Source: DATBJG01 sp963790545
GTDB lineage: Bacteria > Acidobacteriota > Vicinamibacteria > Vicinamibacterales > JAMQPK01
Direction: 5' to 3'
Assembly (NCBI GenBank): GCA_963790545.1
Contig: CAWBPA010000017.1
Span: 496,001 to 560,000, forward strand
DNA: 64,000 bases
The translations under genes and the position numbers were made by a program. Shown here in pieces: positions 1 to 9,390 of this stretch. The notes below the pieces were generated by a model, which worked only from the letters and a program-made list of their open reading frames with translations, made no database searches and had not been told where the DNA came from. Numbering within the stretch: the stretch's first letter is position 1; every line of letters begins with the position of its first letter.

Positions 1-2420
1 GCAGTACCGGAAGAGGCGACGGCCGCGCTCCGTCAGGCTGAGCGCCTTGCCACATCCGTTCGCGCCAACGATGCCCTTGGCATCGTCATCAACAACCAGG
101 CCAATGTTGCGCTAATCCAGCATCGATACGAGCAGGCCCTCGAGCTTGCCGAACGAAGCGTAGGGCTGCAGGAACAGTACGGATCAGGACGGGGGATCGC
201 GATCTCGCTGGCGACGATGGGACAGATCCTTGTGCGGCTGGGCCAACTCGAACGGGCCGAGCCGCTGCTGCACCGGGTCCTGTCGATTCGAAGCCCCGTT
301 CAGCTCAACGAGATCAATGGCGCGGTCTTCGACACGCTGGCACAGATCGCCCTCATGCGCGGCGAGTACGAGGTTGCGGGAGAGCACCTGCGTCGCGCGG
401 GTGAGGCGTACGGCGTTTACGGTATTCAGGTCAGCCAGTGGTACGAATGGTCTATCCGCGTGCTCGAAGCCAAACTTGCCGTACGGCGGGGTGCGTTTGA
501 CGAGGGGTTGAGGCTGGCCGAGGAAATTGTGCAGTCTCCGGCCGCGCCAACAGCCGAAGCCATTCAGGCCGGCCTCATCGCGTGCGAGGCGTTGTTGCAC
601 GCCGGTCGTATCGACGAGTCACAACGGGGGCTCCTGAGCGTGCGCGACAAGCTCGAACCGCGCGAAAGGCCGGGAGCCTGGGGTGAAAGCTTGCGGCTTC
701 GAGCGGGCATTCACGCACGACGGGGGCACGTCACCGAGGCGTATCACGACCTGGCCCAGAGCGCGAGTGTGTTCGATCTGCTGGGCGAGCGTTATCAGCG
801 CGCCCTCAGTCATCTGGCGCTGGCACGCCTGGCCACGCAGGCGGGGGCCCGAGCCGAGGCCGAACAGTATGTGTCGTCCGCCGCATCGGTGTTCGAAGCG
901 CTCGGGGCCGCCCGCGACCTCGATGAAACGCGGTTGGTGGCCGCTGGACTGGAGCAGGTGGCTCCCGGGCCACCCATCGGATCTTCGACCGAGGCGGAAG
1001 ACGCGTTCGTCCGTCGGCTCGTAGAGGCGGCGGTTCTGCCCGAGTTGCTCGGGCGCGAAACGGCCGCCACCTTGCTCGAAGCCCTGACGGCCGATGCCTC
1101 GATTGTCTATGTCCAGCCCCAGGGTGCCGATGTACGCGTGCTCGGGTGGAGCGGATGCGATGCCGACGAGGCGCGCGCGCTCGCTCGAGCCGCCGAGCAA
1201 CAATGGCACGCACGGGCACGAATCTCTTGTGACGGAGCCGTTGGGACGGGACTACGACGGCGTGAGAACGGCTGTCGTCGCATCCTCGAGCCCGCTCACG
1301 GACACGTCACGACGGCGATTGCGGATGATGGCTTCCGTAGCCCGACAGGGGTTCGAGCTTTGCGCGGCGCGTGAGCGCCGCGTGGTCGTGCCGGCGACCA
1401 GTCACGAGCGCACGCTCGAGCCGCTCTTGCCAGGCTTTCTCTGCGCCAGCGCCATCATGCAGCGCGTGGCCGAGCAGATTCAGCGTCTCCAGGGGAACGA
1501 TCTCACCGTGCTCGTCACCGGGGAGAGTGGGACTGGCAAGGAGCTCGTGGCACGAGCGATCCACGTTGGATCGACCCGCGCCTCGGCCATGTTCCTCCCC
1601 TTCAACTGCACGACGACCACACGCGAGCTGGCCGACAGTCAGCTGTTCGGCCATCGCCGAGGTAGCTTTACCGGAGCGGTCACCGATCAACCGGGACTGA
1701 TTCGAACGGCCGCCGGTGGCACCCTGTTTCTCGACGAAATCGGCGACGTCCCCCTTGACGTCCAGCCAAAGCTTCTGCGTTTTCTCGAGCAGGGCGAAAT
1801 CATGCCTGTCGGCGACACGCGGCCGCAGCGTGTGGACGTTCGCGTGGTCGCCGCCACCAACGCCGACCTCGAGCAACGGGTGGCCGAGGGCAGGTTCCGA
1901 GAAGATTTGTACTATCGGCTCAGCGTCATCCGTATCCACGTCCCGCCATTGCGCGAGCGCCGCGAGGAAATTCCCCACCTCAGCAGTTTGTTCCTGCGCG
2001 AGGCCTCCGAGCGGCTTAACAAGCCAGACGTCCATCTCGGCCCTGAAACTCTCGAACTGCTCGTCCAGTACCTGGTGGCCAGGGAACGTGAGGCAGCTCC
2101 GCAACGAAATCCAACGCGCGGTCGCGCTGGGACAGGCCGGCAGCGCGATTGGTGTCGAGCACCTGTCACCCGACCTGGTCGCCGCGGACCGAGTCGAAGC
2201 TGATATGCCAATGACCGGGCTGACGCGCCGATCGGCCCGGCCCACCACGTTGGCGGTCGCGGTCGACCAGCTCGAGCGCGAAATGATTGAGGCCTCGCTC
2301 CACTCCCACAGTGGCAATATTTCGGAAACCGCCAAAGCGCTTGGCCTCACGCGCCGAGGTCTCTACCTGAAATTGCGGCGGCTGGGCTTCGAAAGCGCTT
2401 CAAGAGTGGATACGAAGTAG
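1..2420 (+). CDS. TPR-containing sigma-54-dependent transcriptional activator (5' truncated, frame-broken)
   Basis: The frame is open from base 1, so the N-terminus lies outside the window. The first ~330 codons are Leu/Ala-rich helical pairs typical of TPR repeats. A less clear sensory (possibly GAF-like) stretch follows at about 1000-1370. The AAA+ module shows Walker A GESGTGKE near 1525, the sigma-54 contact loop GSFTGA near 1665 (usually GAFTGA) and Walker B LFLDEIGD near 1735. A Fis-type helix-turn-helix (ETAKALGLTRRGLY) closes the protein before TAG at 2418. Such proteins open sigma-54 promoter complexes by ATP hydrolysis, with the TPR part probably sensing a protein partner. The frame changes twice: near 1215, and near 2090, where removing one G restores the canonical WPGNVRQL. 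Both look like one-base insertions. Target genes are not evident here. Confidence 0.85.
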
Positions 2421-2595
2421 TCGATTACAAGCTCGGTGTATACACAGTATCCAGCCCGGCGCTGTCGGCATCCCTCCGACATATCAATTAACACGTTTTG
2501 ATACAGTCACTTACAAGGACTGGCGTTCCTTGAACTCTCTGTGCAAACGAGGGCTCAAACCTTGAAGTATGTCCTGTGCAGAATCGGAGGAGCGC

Positions 2596-3021
2596 ATGGA
2601 CTTGGTTGTCACGCCCGCCAGACCGAAGTCATTTCGTAGCGACAAGCGCGGTTCAACACGCCGCCCGTTTGTCGTTCATGGTCGCGTCAGCTGGAAGGAC
2701 CAGCGGGGCACCACCCGGATTGCCAACGTGGTGACGCGGAATGTGAGTGACGAGGCCATCTACGTCGAATGGCGAGAGCCTTCAGCCATCCCCATGTACC
2801 GTCTCGTGCACTTCCAGGTCACCGCGCATGCGCGAAACATGGCCGATCTCCCGGAACCGCTTCGTGTCGGCAAAGTGCTTTCAGCTGTTTTCCGAGTTGG
2901 CGCCCGACGAACGGCCACCGGCACGCCAGAGGGCTATGCGCTGCGATTGCTGGTTGAGCCTGCGCGACGGGTCGTGTCGCACGAGGTCGAAGAGCCGGAA
3001 CTGGTGAGCGCGACCGCATAA
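2596..3021 (+). CDS. PilZ-like domain protein
   Basis: Small soluble protein of about 141 residues. The start ATG at 2596 is chosen because a strong Shine-Dalgarno (GGAGG) lies just upstream; an in-frame ATG at 2569 has none. The fold pattern, an Arg-rich N-terminus (STRRPF) followed by a beta-rich segment with NVSDEAIYVEW, resembles a PilZ barrel. However, the RxxxR motif is loose and the second motif is NVSDEA rather than (D/N)xSxxG, so c-di-GMP binding is doubtful. It ends at 3021, directly abutting the convergent dehydrogenase gene with no spacer. The 175 bases between it and the preceding activator hold no gene. A degenerate PilZ relative is the best guess. Confidence 0.5.
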   Translation: MDLVVTPARPKSFRSDKRGSTRRPFVVHGRVSWKDQRGTTRIANVVTRNVSDEAIYVEWREPSAIPMYRLVHFQVTAHARNMADLPEPLRVGKVLSAVFRVGARRTATGTPEGYALRLLVEPARRVVSHEVEEPELVSATA

Positions 3022-4086
3022 CTACAACGCACCCTTGACCGCTGCGGCAAGCTGAGACGTGGTTCCCTGACCTCCAAGATCCGGGGTCAGCCCCTTCCCC
3101 GTCGCCAGGACCTTGGCGATGGCACCCATCAGGAGATCGTGACCTTCCGATTGGCCAAGGTGATGGAGCATCAGCGCCCCGGCCCAGATAGCACCAATCG
3201 GGTTGGCGATGCCACGCCCGGCAATGTCCGGCGCCGATCCGTGAATCGGCTCGAACATCGATGGAAAGCGACGTTCGGGATTGATGTTCCCGCTGGCTGC
3301 GAGTCCAAGGCTGCCCGAAATGGCGGCCCCGAGATCGGTGATGATGTCGCCAAACAGATTCGAACCCACGATGACATCCAGCGTCTGCGGATGCGTGACC
3401 ATTCGCGCGCAGAGCGCGTCGACGTGATATTTGCGGCACGTGACATCGGGGTATTCGCGCTGCACCGCTTCGACGACTTGATCCCACAGCACCATTGAAA
3501 ACTGCAGCGCGTTCGATTTGGTCGCGCTGGCCAACTCTTTCCGCGGACGGCGGCGTGCCAGCTCGAACGCGTAGCGCACGATGCGTTCGATGCCACCGCG
3601 CGTGAAGATGGCCGTCTGTTCGGCAATCTCGTGCGGCGTGCCCACATGAATCCGTCCGCCACTTCCGGCGTACTCGCCCTCGGAATTCTCCCGCACGCAG
3701 ATCATGTCGACCTCTGCGGCCGAACGATTCGCCAGCGGTGACGGCACCCCCGGGAGCATGCGCATCGGTCGAAGATTGACGTACTGATCGAACCGCTGCC
3801 GGATCGGCAGAATCAGTTCCCACACCGAAATGTGGTCCGGTACGGCCGGGTGGCCGACCGCGCCGAAGTAAATCGCCTCGAAATCCGCCAGCCGCTGAAA
3901 CCCATCCTCGTCCATCATGCGGCGGTGCTTGGTGTAGAAATCGCAACCCCACGGAAACTCGGTAAGATCGAGTGAAAAGCCACACCGCTCCGCGACGCTC
4001 CCAAGCACCGACAGGCCGGCCGGAATCACTTCCTGACCAATCCCATCCCCCGCAATTACCGCAATCCGATACTTTTTGTGTGTCAT
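3022..4086 (-). CDS. tartrate/D-malate dehydrogenase family (isocitrate/isopropylmalate dehydrogenase superfamily)
   Basis: Full-length protein of 354 residues beginning at ATG 4086. It has the NAD-binding start IAVIAGDGIG, the DmlA/TtuC-specific WGCDFY region, an active-site loop with RENSEGEY, the catalytic SATKSNAL segment and the metal-binding stretch SNLFGDIITDLGAA. The FEPIHGSAPDIAG motif is typical of the superfamily. Family members oxidatively decarboxylate D-malate, L-tartrate or 3-isopropylmalate using NAD and a divalent metal. The sequence looks closer to E. coli DmlA than to LeuB, so tartrate or D-malate is the likelier substrate. No leuC/leuD lies nearby, which also argues against leucine synthesis. 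The gene follows the S58 hydrolase gene on the same strand, separated by a heptanucleotide repeat tract. Confidence 0.88.
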   Translation of the reverse strand: MTHKKYRIAVIAGDGIGQEVIPAGLSVLGSVAERCGFSLDLTEFPWGCDFYTKHRRMMDEDGFQRLADFEAIYFGAVGHPAVPDHISVWELILPIRQRFDQYVNLRPMRMLPGVPSPLANRSAAEVDMICVRENSEGEYAGSGGRIHVGTPHEIAEQTAIFTRGGIERIVRYAFELARRRPRKELASATKSNALQFSMVLWDQVVEAVQREYPDVTCRKYHVDALCARMVTHPQTLDVIVGSNLFGDIITDLGAAISGSLGLAASGNINPERRFPSMFEPIHGSAPDIAGRGIANPIGAIWAGALMLHHLGQSEGHDLLMGAIAKVLATGKGLTPDLGGQGTTSQLAAAVKGAL

Positions 4087-4144
4087 TGGGTAGTTTTAAG
4101 TTCTCAGTTCTCAGTTCTCAGTTTTCAATTTTCAGTTTTAAGTT
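4087..4144. repeat. intergenic heptanucleotide repeat tract (AGTTCTC/AGTTTTC type)
   Basis: The spacer between the dehydrogenase start and the hydrolase stop is almost entirely made of tandem seven-base units, AGTTCTC and variants AGTTTTC and AGTTTTA. At least seven units are seen in imperfect register. It encodes no protein. The same unit type recurs at 44877-44923. Function is unknown. Confidence 0.8.
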
Positions 4145-5185
4145 CTATTTCATGTCCCGAGCGGCCGGATAGCCAGGAATCCCCGTGGCCTCGCGCGCAG
4201 CTCTCAGGACGGCGTCGGCAATCATTTCAGCGGCGAGCGCCCCAATCATCCCCACGTCCGCCGCAGCCGTATGGTCCCCGGTCGCCAACGCAAAAATCGC
4301 ATCGCCGTCACCAGGCAGATGCGCGGGCGAGATGGCGCGTGCCAGTCCATCGTGCGCCATCTGAGCCACTTTGGTCACCTGGACTTTCTGGAGGCGCGCA
4401 TTCGTGGCCACGACGCCCAGGGTGGTGTTCTGTCCGGGTACACCGCGGGGCGGCGCGCCCGATCGCAGAAGCTTTCTCGCGTCGGCCAGGCTCATGCCGT
4501 CCGCCGTTCTGACACCGGCGACCACCTTCCCGGTCGACGGATCGACGATGTCGCCGATGGCGTTCACTGCGACCAGTGCCGCAACGACGAGTCCACCAGG
4601 CAGCCTGATTGACGCCGTTCCAACACCGGCTTTCATGGCGCCTCCGCCACCGGACTTCCCGACCGTGGCGCCGGCTCCCGCTCCGACATTACCTTCGACA
4701 ACTTTCGCATCGGTGGCCGCGCCTGCGGCTCGATACCCGCAGTCGGCGTTCGGTCGGATCTGGGGATTCCCGCCAATACCCAGGTCGAACAGGATCGCAG
4801 CCGGTACGATGGGCACCTTGCCGGCCCGTGTCTCGTACCCAATCCCTCGCTCTTCGAGATAGCGCATCACCCCCGACGCTGTATCCAACCCGAACGCGCT
4901 ACCGCCCGAGAGCACGACCGCATGCACGTACTCGACGCTGTTCACGGGATTCAGCAGGTCCGTCTCGCGTGTTCCAGGTGCCGATCCCCGCACGTCGACG
5001 CCACCCACGGCTCCACGTTCCGTCAGGATGACGGTGCAGCCTGTCGGACGTTCGCGTAGCGTATGGTGACCGACCTTGATCCCCGGGACGTCCGTGAGGC
5101 CTTTCATCGACTGCGTCTTCACCTGGGCGCCCGCCAGAATCACCACGCTGAGGCCGAGCGCGATCAAGCGGAAGTGGGCATGCAT
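4145..5185 (-). CDS. secreted P1/S58 family hydrolase (DmpA/NylC-like)
   Basis: The start at 5185 is chosen because the translation then opens with a signal peptide (charged MHAHFR, hydrophobic LIALGLSVVILAG). The frame extends 60 codons further upstream without a plausible signal. The mature part has the family hallmarks: GLTDVPGIKVGHHT at the N-terminus, VLSGGSAFGLDTASGV in the substrate cleft, a Gly-rich GNVGAGAGATVGK loop, and QNTTLGVVATNA. In DmpA/NylC enzymes an Asn-Ser/Thr bond of this last motif is cleaved autocatalytically to expose the nucleophile. Known relatives are N-terminal nucleophile aminopeptidases and nylon-oligomer or beta-peptide hydrolases. Secretion suggests peptide or amide scavenging outside the cytoplasm. 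Length (~346 aa) is normal and the frame is intact. Confidence 0.85.
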   Translation of the reverse strand: MHAHFRLIALGLSVVILAGAQVKTQSMKGLTDVPGIKVGHHTLRERPTGCTVILTERGAVGGVDVRGSAPGTRETDLLNPVNSVEYVHAVVLSGGSAFGLDTASGVMRYLEERGIGYETRAGKVPIVPAAILFDLGIGGNPQIRPNADCGYRAAGAATDAKVVEGNVGAGAGATVGKSGGGGAMKAGVGTASIRLPGGLVVAALVAVNAIGDIVDPSTGKVVAGVRTADGMSLADARKLLRSGAPPRGVPGQNTTLGVVATNARLQKVQVTKVAQMAHDGLARAISPAHLPGDGDAIFALATGDHTAAADVGMIGALAAEMIADAVLRAAREATGIPGYPAARDMK

Positions 5186-5363
5186 CAAATCCGCGCACAT
5201 TGTATGTCGGCAGGTCCGATGGTGGCGAGTGGCGACACCGTCCGACCATACGGGAAGTCCGAGCGGTACACGGGCCCGATTCGGCCAAGTCGTGCTGATG
5301 CGGAACGAGGTACTGTACGCTAGATGAAGCTCAGATCGGACCTCGTGCCGCTGGGCTTTGGAC

Positions 5364-6413
5364 ATGACTACTCAAACCGAACGGCAGCGTATTGCGGATC
5401 TTCTCTTCTACGCGGCCGTTTTGCTCCTCGCATATCTGGCCTACCGCCTGGTCGAGCCGTTTCTCGTGCCGCTCTGTTGGGCCGCTGTATTTGCCGTGTG
5501 CTTCTACCCCATGCATGCGCGCTTCGAGAAGCGGTGGGGTCCCACGAAGGCGGCCGGGTTGAGTACCGCCATTGTCACGCTGGTGCTGATCGTCCCAGCG
5601 TTGCTCATCGCGACGGCCTTTTTTCAGGAAGCGGCCACGGCCGTGACCGATCTCGTCGACGCCATGGAATCGGGACGCTTTTCACGACTGGAACGAGCCG
5701 GTCGATGGGTCGAAACCAACATCCTGGGACGACCGCCGACCGACCTGACCACCTACCTGCGGGAGATTGCCACACGCATCAGCGGAACGATCGCAGAGCA
5801 GGCCACAGCGGTCGTCAAGAACCTGGCGCTGTTCCTGGTGAGCTTCGTCACCATGCTGTTCGCGGTGTTCTTTTTCTTCCGCGACGCCCGTGCAATTGTC
5901 GAGACCATCCGCCGTGTGCTCCCGTTCGAGGAAGAGCGGCGGGAGCAAATCCTCGATCAGGCGCATGATTTGATCTTTGCCACGATCGTGTCCGGCCTGA
6001 TCGTCGCGGCCGTGCAAGGCCTGCTCGGAGGCGTGGCCTTTGCCGTGCTTGGCCTGGGCGAGCCCGTCTTCTGGGGTGTGATAATGGCGTTCTTCTCGCT
6101 TCTCCCGATTGTCGGCGCGTGGGTCGTCTGGGCCCCGGCCGCCGTCTGGCTGGGCATCACGGGCCACTTCACCCAAGCAGTGATCCTCGCAGGAGTGGGA
6201 GCTGGCGTCGTCGGACTCGTCGACAACTTCCTGCGTCCGGCTTTGCTCGCGGGACGCGCCGAACTCAACGGGCTTCTCATCTTCGTCGGTCTGCTTGGTG
6301 GCGTTGCGGTGTTCGGGCTTCTGGGTCTGGTGCTCGGTCCTATCGTCCTCGCAACTGTGGCCATCCTGTTCGACGCCTACACATTGCCGCGACGCAAACC
6401 ACGGCATTCGTGA
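5364..6413 (+). CDS. AI-2E family transporter (permease)
   Basis: Membrane protein of ~349 residues with about eight hydrophobic segments, in the arrangement of the AI-2E/UPF0118 family (TqsA, PerM, YdiK): two N-terminal helices, a charged middle region (residues ~80-150), then the C-terminal helix bundle with NFLRPALLAGRAELNGLLIF, where the conserved Asn/Arg/Pro cluster lies. ATG 5364 is preferred over an in-frame TTG two codons earlier. Family members export autoinducer-2, indole or ions; the substrate here cannot be read from sequence. It is followed after 27 bases by the TPR protein gene on the same strand, possibly one transcript. Confidence 0.85.
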   Translation: MTTQTERQRIADLLFYAAVLLLAYLAYRLVEPFLVPLCWAAVFAVCFYPMHARFEKRWGPTKAAGLSTAIVTLVLIVPALLIATAFFQEAATAVTDLVDAMESGRFSRLERAGRWVETNILGRPPTDLTTYLREIATRISGTIAEQATAVVKNLALFLVSFVTMLFAVFFFFRDARAIVETIRRVLPFEEERREQILDQAHDLIFATIVSGLIVAAVQGLLGGVAFAVLGLGEPVFWGVIMAFFSLLPIVGAWVVWAPAAVWLGITGHFTQAVILAGVGAGVVGLVDNFLRPALLAGRAELNGLLIFVGLLGGVAVFGLLGLVLGPIVLATVAILFDAYTLPRRKPRHS

Positions 6414-6440
6414 TCAGCGATAATCAGGAAGGAGATCCTT

Positions 6441-7046
6441 ATGAGGCTATTTGGCCTTCTTCTCGCGATTGCGGTGTTTTCATCCCCCAGCCTCGCACAA
6501 CCTCCTGCCCCTCGCACCCTGTTCGAAGCCGGCCAGTACGAACAGGCGCTCGAGGCGGTCGCGCAACAGCGGCAGCTCGGCGCCGCAAATCCTGCCGACA
6601 CGTATCTCGCCGTGCAAAGTCTCGTGAAGCTTGGCCGGGCCGATCAGGCGAAAGCGGAGCTGGCACAGCTCGAAGCTGCCGGGGACGAAATCTGGAAGCT
6701 GATCGCCCGATCGGCCTCGGCGCTCATCGATGGGAATGTCGGACCGGCTCTCGATGCCGCCAATCAGGCCGCCGCGGCCGCGCCCGACTCGTTCTTCGCG
6801 CACTATCAGCTCGGGCTCGTCCGGGCGCAACAGGAGGATTGGGCGGGCGCGGCGGATGCCTTCGAGCGCGCCACGCAACTTGATCCGATGTTTGCGTATG
6901 CCCACTATTATGCGGCGCTGTCGTATTCGAGAGTTCAGCGCGCGGATCGCATGGCGTCACACTTTCAAGCGTTCCTCAAGCTGGCACCGAAGGCCCCGGA
7001 GCGCGCCGCCGTCGAATCAATCATGAAAACGCTCAGGGGACGGTAA
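6441..7046 (+). CDS. secreted/periplasmic TPR protein
   Basis: Protein of 201 residues with a clear Sec signal peptide (MRLFGLLLAIAVFSSPSLAQ) and a strong AGGAAGGAG ribosome site upstream of ATG 6441. The mature part is made of helix pairs with TPR spacing, best seen in the repeats containing FFAHYQLGLVRAQQEDW and FAYAHYYAALSYSRV. It probably scaffolds protein contacts in the periplasm. Nothing ties it to a specific partner, although the preceding permease is co-directional. It converges on the Omp85 gene, whose stop begins one base after this one ends. Confidence 0.75.
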   Translation: MRLFGLLLAIAVFSSPSLAQPPAPRTLFEAGQYEQALEAVAQQRQLGAANPADTYLAVQSLVKLGRADQAKAELAQLEAAGDEIWKLIARSASALIDGNVGPALDAANQAAAAAPDSFFAHYQLGLVRAQQEDWAGAADAFERATQLDPMFAYAHYYAALSYSRVQRADRMASHFQAFLKLAPKAPERAAVESIMKTLRGR

Positions 7047-9390
7047 TCAGAACATCTGTCCCAGCGAGAAGTACCAGCGCGGCGTCTGCCGGCCGTTCTC
7101 ACTCGATAGCGGTACGGCAAAATCCACGCGGAACATGCCGACCGGGGTGGCCAGACGTAAGCCCAGGCCGACCGACGTTTTCAGTTCGAGCGAAAGGTCG
7201 CTTGCATGCTCGAAGACGTTCCCCGCGTCGAAAAAGCCCACGCCGCGCAGCCAGCGGTAGATCGGGAAGCGCGCTTCCTGGTTGAAGATCATCAACGCAT
7301 GCCCACCGATCGGACCCAGAAAATCGGTCGGGCCCAGCGAGTCTTCCCGATATCCCCGGACCGTGTTGGCGCCGCCCGCAAAGAAGCGGTCGCTGGGAAT
7401 CAGGTCCTGGCCCCCGAAGCCTCGGCCGACACCGAAACGAAAGGCGCTCGCGGACACCACGACGGACCCCAGCCGATGAAAGTAGAACTGCTGGCCGAAG
7501 TACTTGATGAAGCGCACATCTGATCCCAGCGCTTCCGGTCCGTACTCGAACGTGGAGGAAAGCAGCAGCCCGCGTGTCGCATCGAAGGGATCATCTCGTC
7601 GATCAAGAAGACCCGTCGATGTCAGTCTGGCCTGGCGGACAACGACATCCAATCGCAAAGGTTCGTCCGGGTTGGCATTTGGATCGAACGTGTGATTTCG
7701 TTCGTATTGATATCCATAGGAAAACTGAACGGTTCGACCGCGCCGGAAGCGTTGTTCAGCCGTCACCGTGGACTTGTCGGACACGAACCTCAGAAAACTG
7801 CCTTCGGTGACGTCCTCGCGAGAGCGCGAAAGAAACACGGTCGTGGACAACGGCAGGGTGAAGAAGTTTGGCGCTGACACAAACACCCGGCCGATCCGGT
7901 CATCGCGTGACACCCGGAACGAAGTACCAACATTCACCGGCAGTCCCCACACCGTTCGACGTTGAAGGTCTGCCGTAAAGCCGGGCCCGAAAACACGGCT
8001 GTCCGAGAGAGGTGCCAATTCGTCCGCAACCTCGAAACCATAACGGAGCCGCCATAACGGCCATCGATCAAGAGTGACGCGAGCAGCCACGGGCTGCGTG
8101 GCGGCATCGTCCGACTTCTGTGTTTCGATCGGGTACTGCCTCGATGTCGACACGCCGGAACAATCCGGTATCGAGCAGCCGGCGACGAGACTGTTGCCAT
8201 GACGACAGATCCGCAGCCTCCCCGGTTTCGAGCGCAAGCGCTCGTGAAAGGCCCTCGCGGCGCATCCCCTCTGCCCCTTGGAGCTCGACGGCCTGCAGGT
8301 ACTTGTTGAGCGCCCTCATCGATCTTGAGTGTGAGGCGCACCTCACCTCGACTTCGGTCAATCTCCTCTTCCAGCTGGGTTCGCACGGCATTGAAACCCT
8401 GACGTCGATACGCAACTTCGACGGCCCTGCGGCCCGCCTCGACCGCGCGCCAGACATAGGGCTGCCCCGGCTGAAGCGCGAAGGCCTCCCGTACCTCAGC
8501 CTCCGGGCGGCGGGTGACCCCGACAAGGACGATCGTCGCAATCTTGAACAGGACGCCTTCGTTGATGCGAGCGGGAAGCACTCCGCGGTCGGCCGAAATC
8601 TTCGGGTTTTTCAACCACCACTGCGATGTTCAACAGCCCTTCCTCTTCGTAAAGATCCCGAACAGCCCGCTCGAGCAGTGGGGGCTCGACCCAGGCTTCA
8701 ATTTCCAGGTCGCGTTCGCGAATCAACGCCTCGAGACGACTCGCTGGAATGATCTCGTTTCCGATAAAGACGACCGCCCGCGATCCACTGCGCACGCCCT
8801 CGACAATGGACACCTGAATCGATTTCGCGCCTTCGGTTGAGGGACCGGTACGGGCCACGTTCACCGTGGCCCCCAGGTATCCTTCCTCTATCAAGTACGA
8901 GCGGACGCGTCGCGCCATGTCGGTGAAAAGCACTTCCTCGAAAACCGCATTGCTCCAGAGCGTTTCGAGGTCACGCCTCACGCGATCCGGCAAGGGGTAA
9001 CCTTCGATCGTCAGAGTCGTGCGCGGCCCCGGGCGAATGAAATACTCGAGGATGGTCTCGTCCGTTGTCCTGGCCTCGTCGGCCTTGTGGCGCCGTGCCG
9101 TGACGCGTGCTTCGAAATACCCGCGATCAAGGTAAAAGCGTCGTACTCGTTCTCGATCGCTCTGCCACTGGTAAAAGTCGAAGCGTTCGCCGGCGCGGAG
9201 CTTCAGCACGTGCGTCCAGCTCACGAACCGGAACACCCGGCTCACCCGTGAATCGGACTTCCGCAATGCGCTCGTCGCGATCGGGTGCCCGTGTGGGACG
9301 TGCCGGACCGGGCCGTCCGCCCGGTCGACCAAAGGAGATGTCGTGGCGGATCTCGTACGAACGACTGTGATCGTCGCGGTAAACCGGTAC
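7047..9390 (-). CDS. Omp85-family outer-membrane assembly barrel with five POTRA domains (BamA/TamA-like), probably the C-terminal half of the TamB-like gene
   Basis: Reading 9390 to 7047, the protein shows POTRA 1 (ERIAEVRFTGEPG, then KLRAGERFDFYQW and FYLDRGYFEARV), three further POTRA repeats (about 9080-8860, 8840-8600, 8570-8350), a fifth at about 8310-8150, then a 16-strand-type beta barrel. The barrel has the conserved lid motif (ANTVRGYRED) and ends in Phe (SLGQMF). These proteins insert or translocate proteins at the outer membrane. Frame changes near 9207, 8590, 8310 and 8150 all look like one-base insertions. There is no ATG/GTG/TTG in frame between the upstream stop and POTRA 1, and no signal peptide, so it is probably not separately translated but continuous with the upstream TamB region. 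Confidence 0.82.

Noticed and set aside
2819..3985. 388-codon minus-strand frame
   Set aside because: It is an alternative frame of the same-strand dehydrogenase; only the 3022-4086 frame carries family motifs.
4087..4144. CRISPR array
   Set aside because: The repeats are seven bases, directly tandem, with no unique spacers, and no cas genes are in the window.
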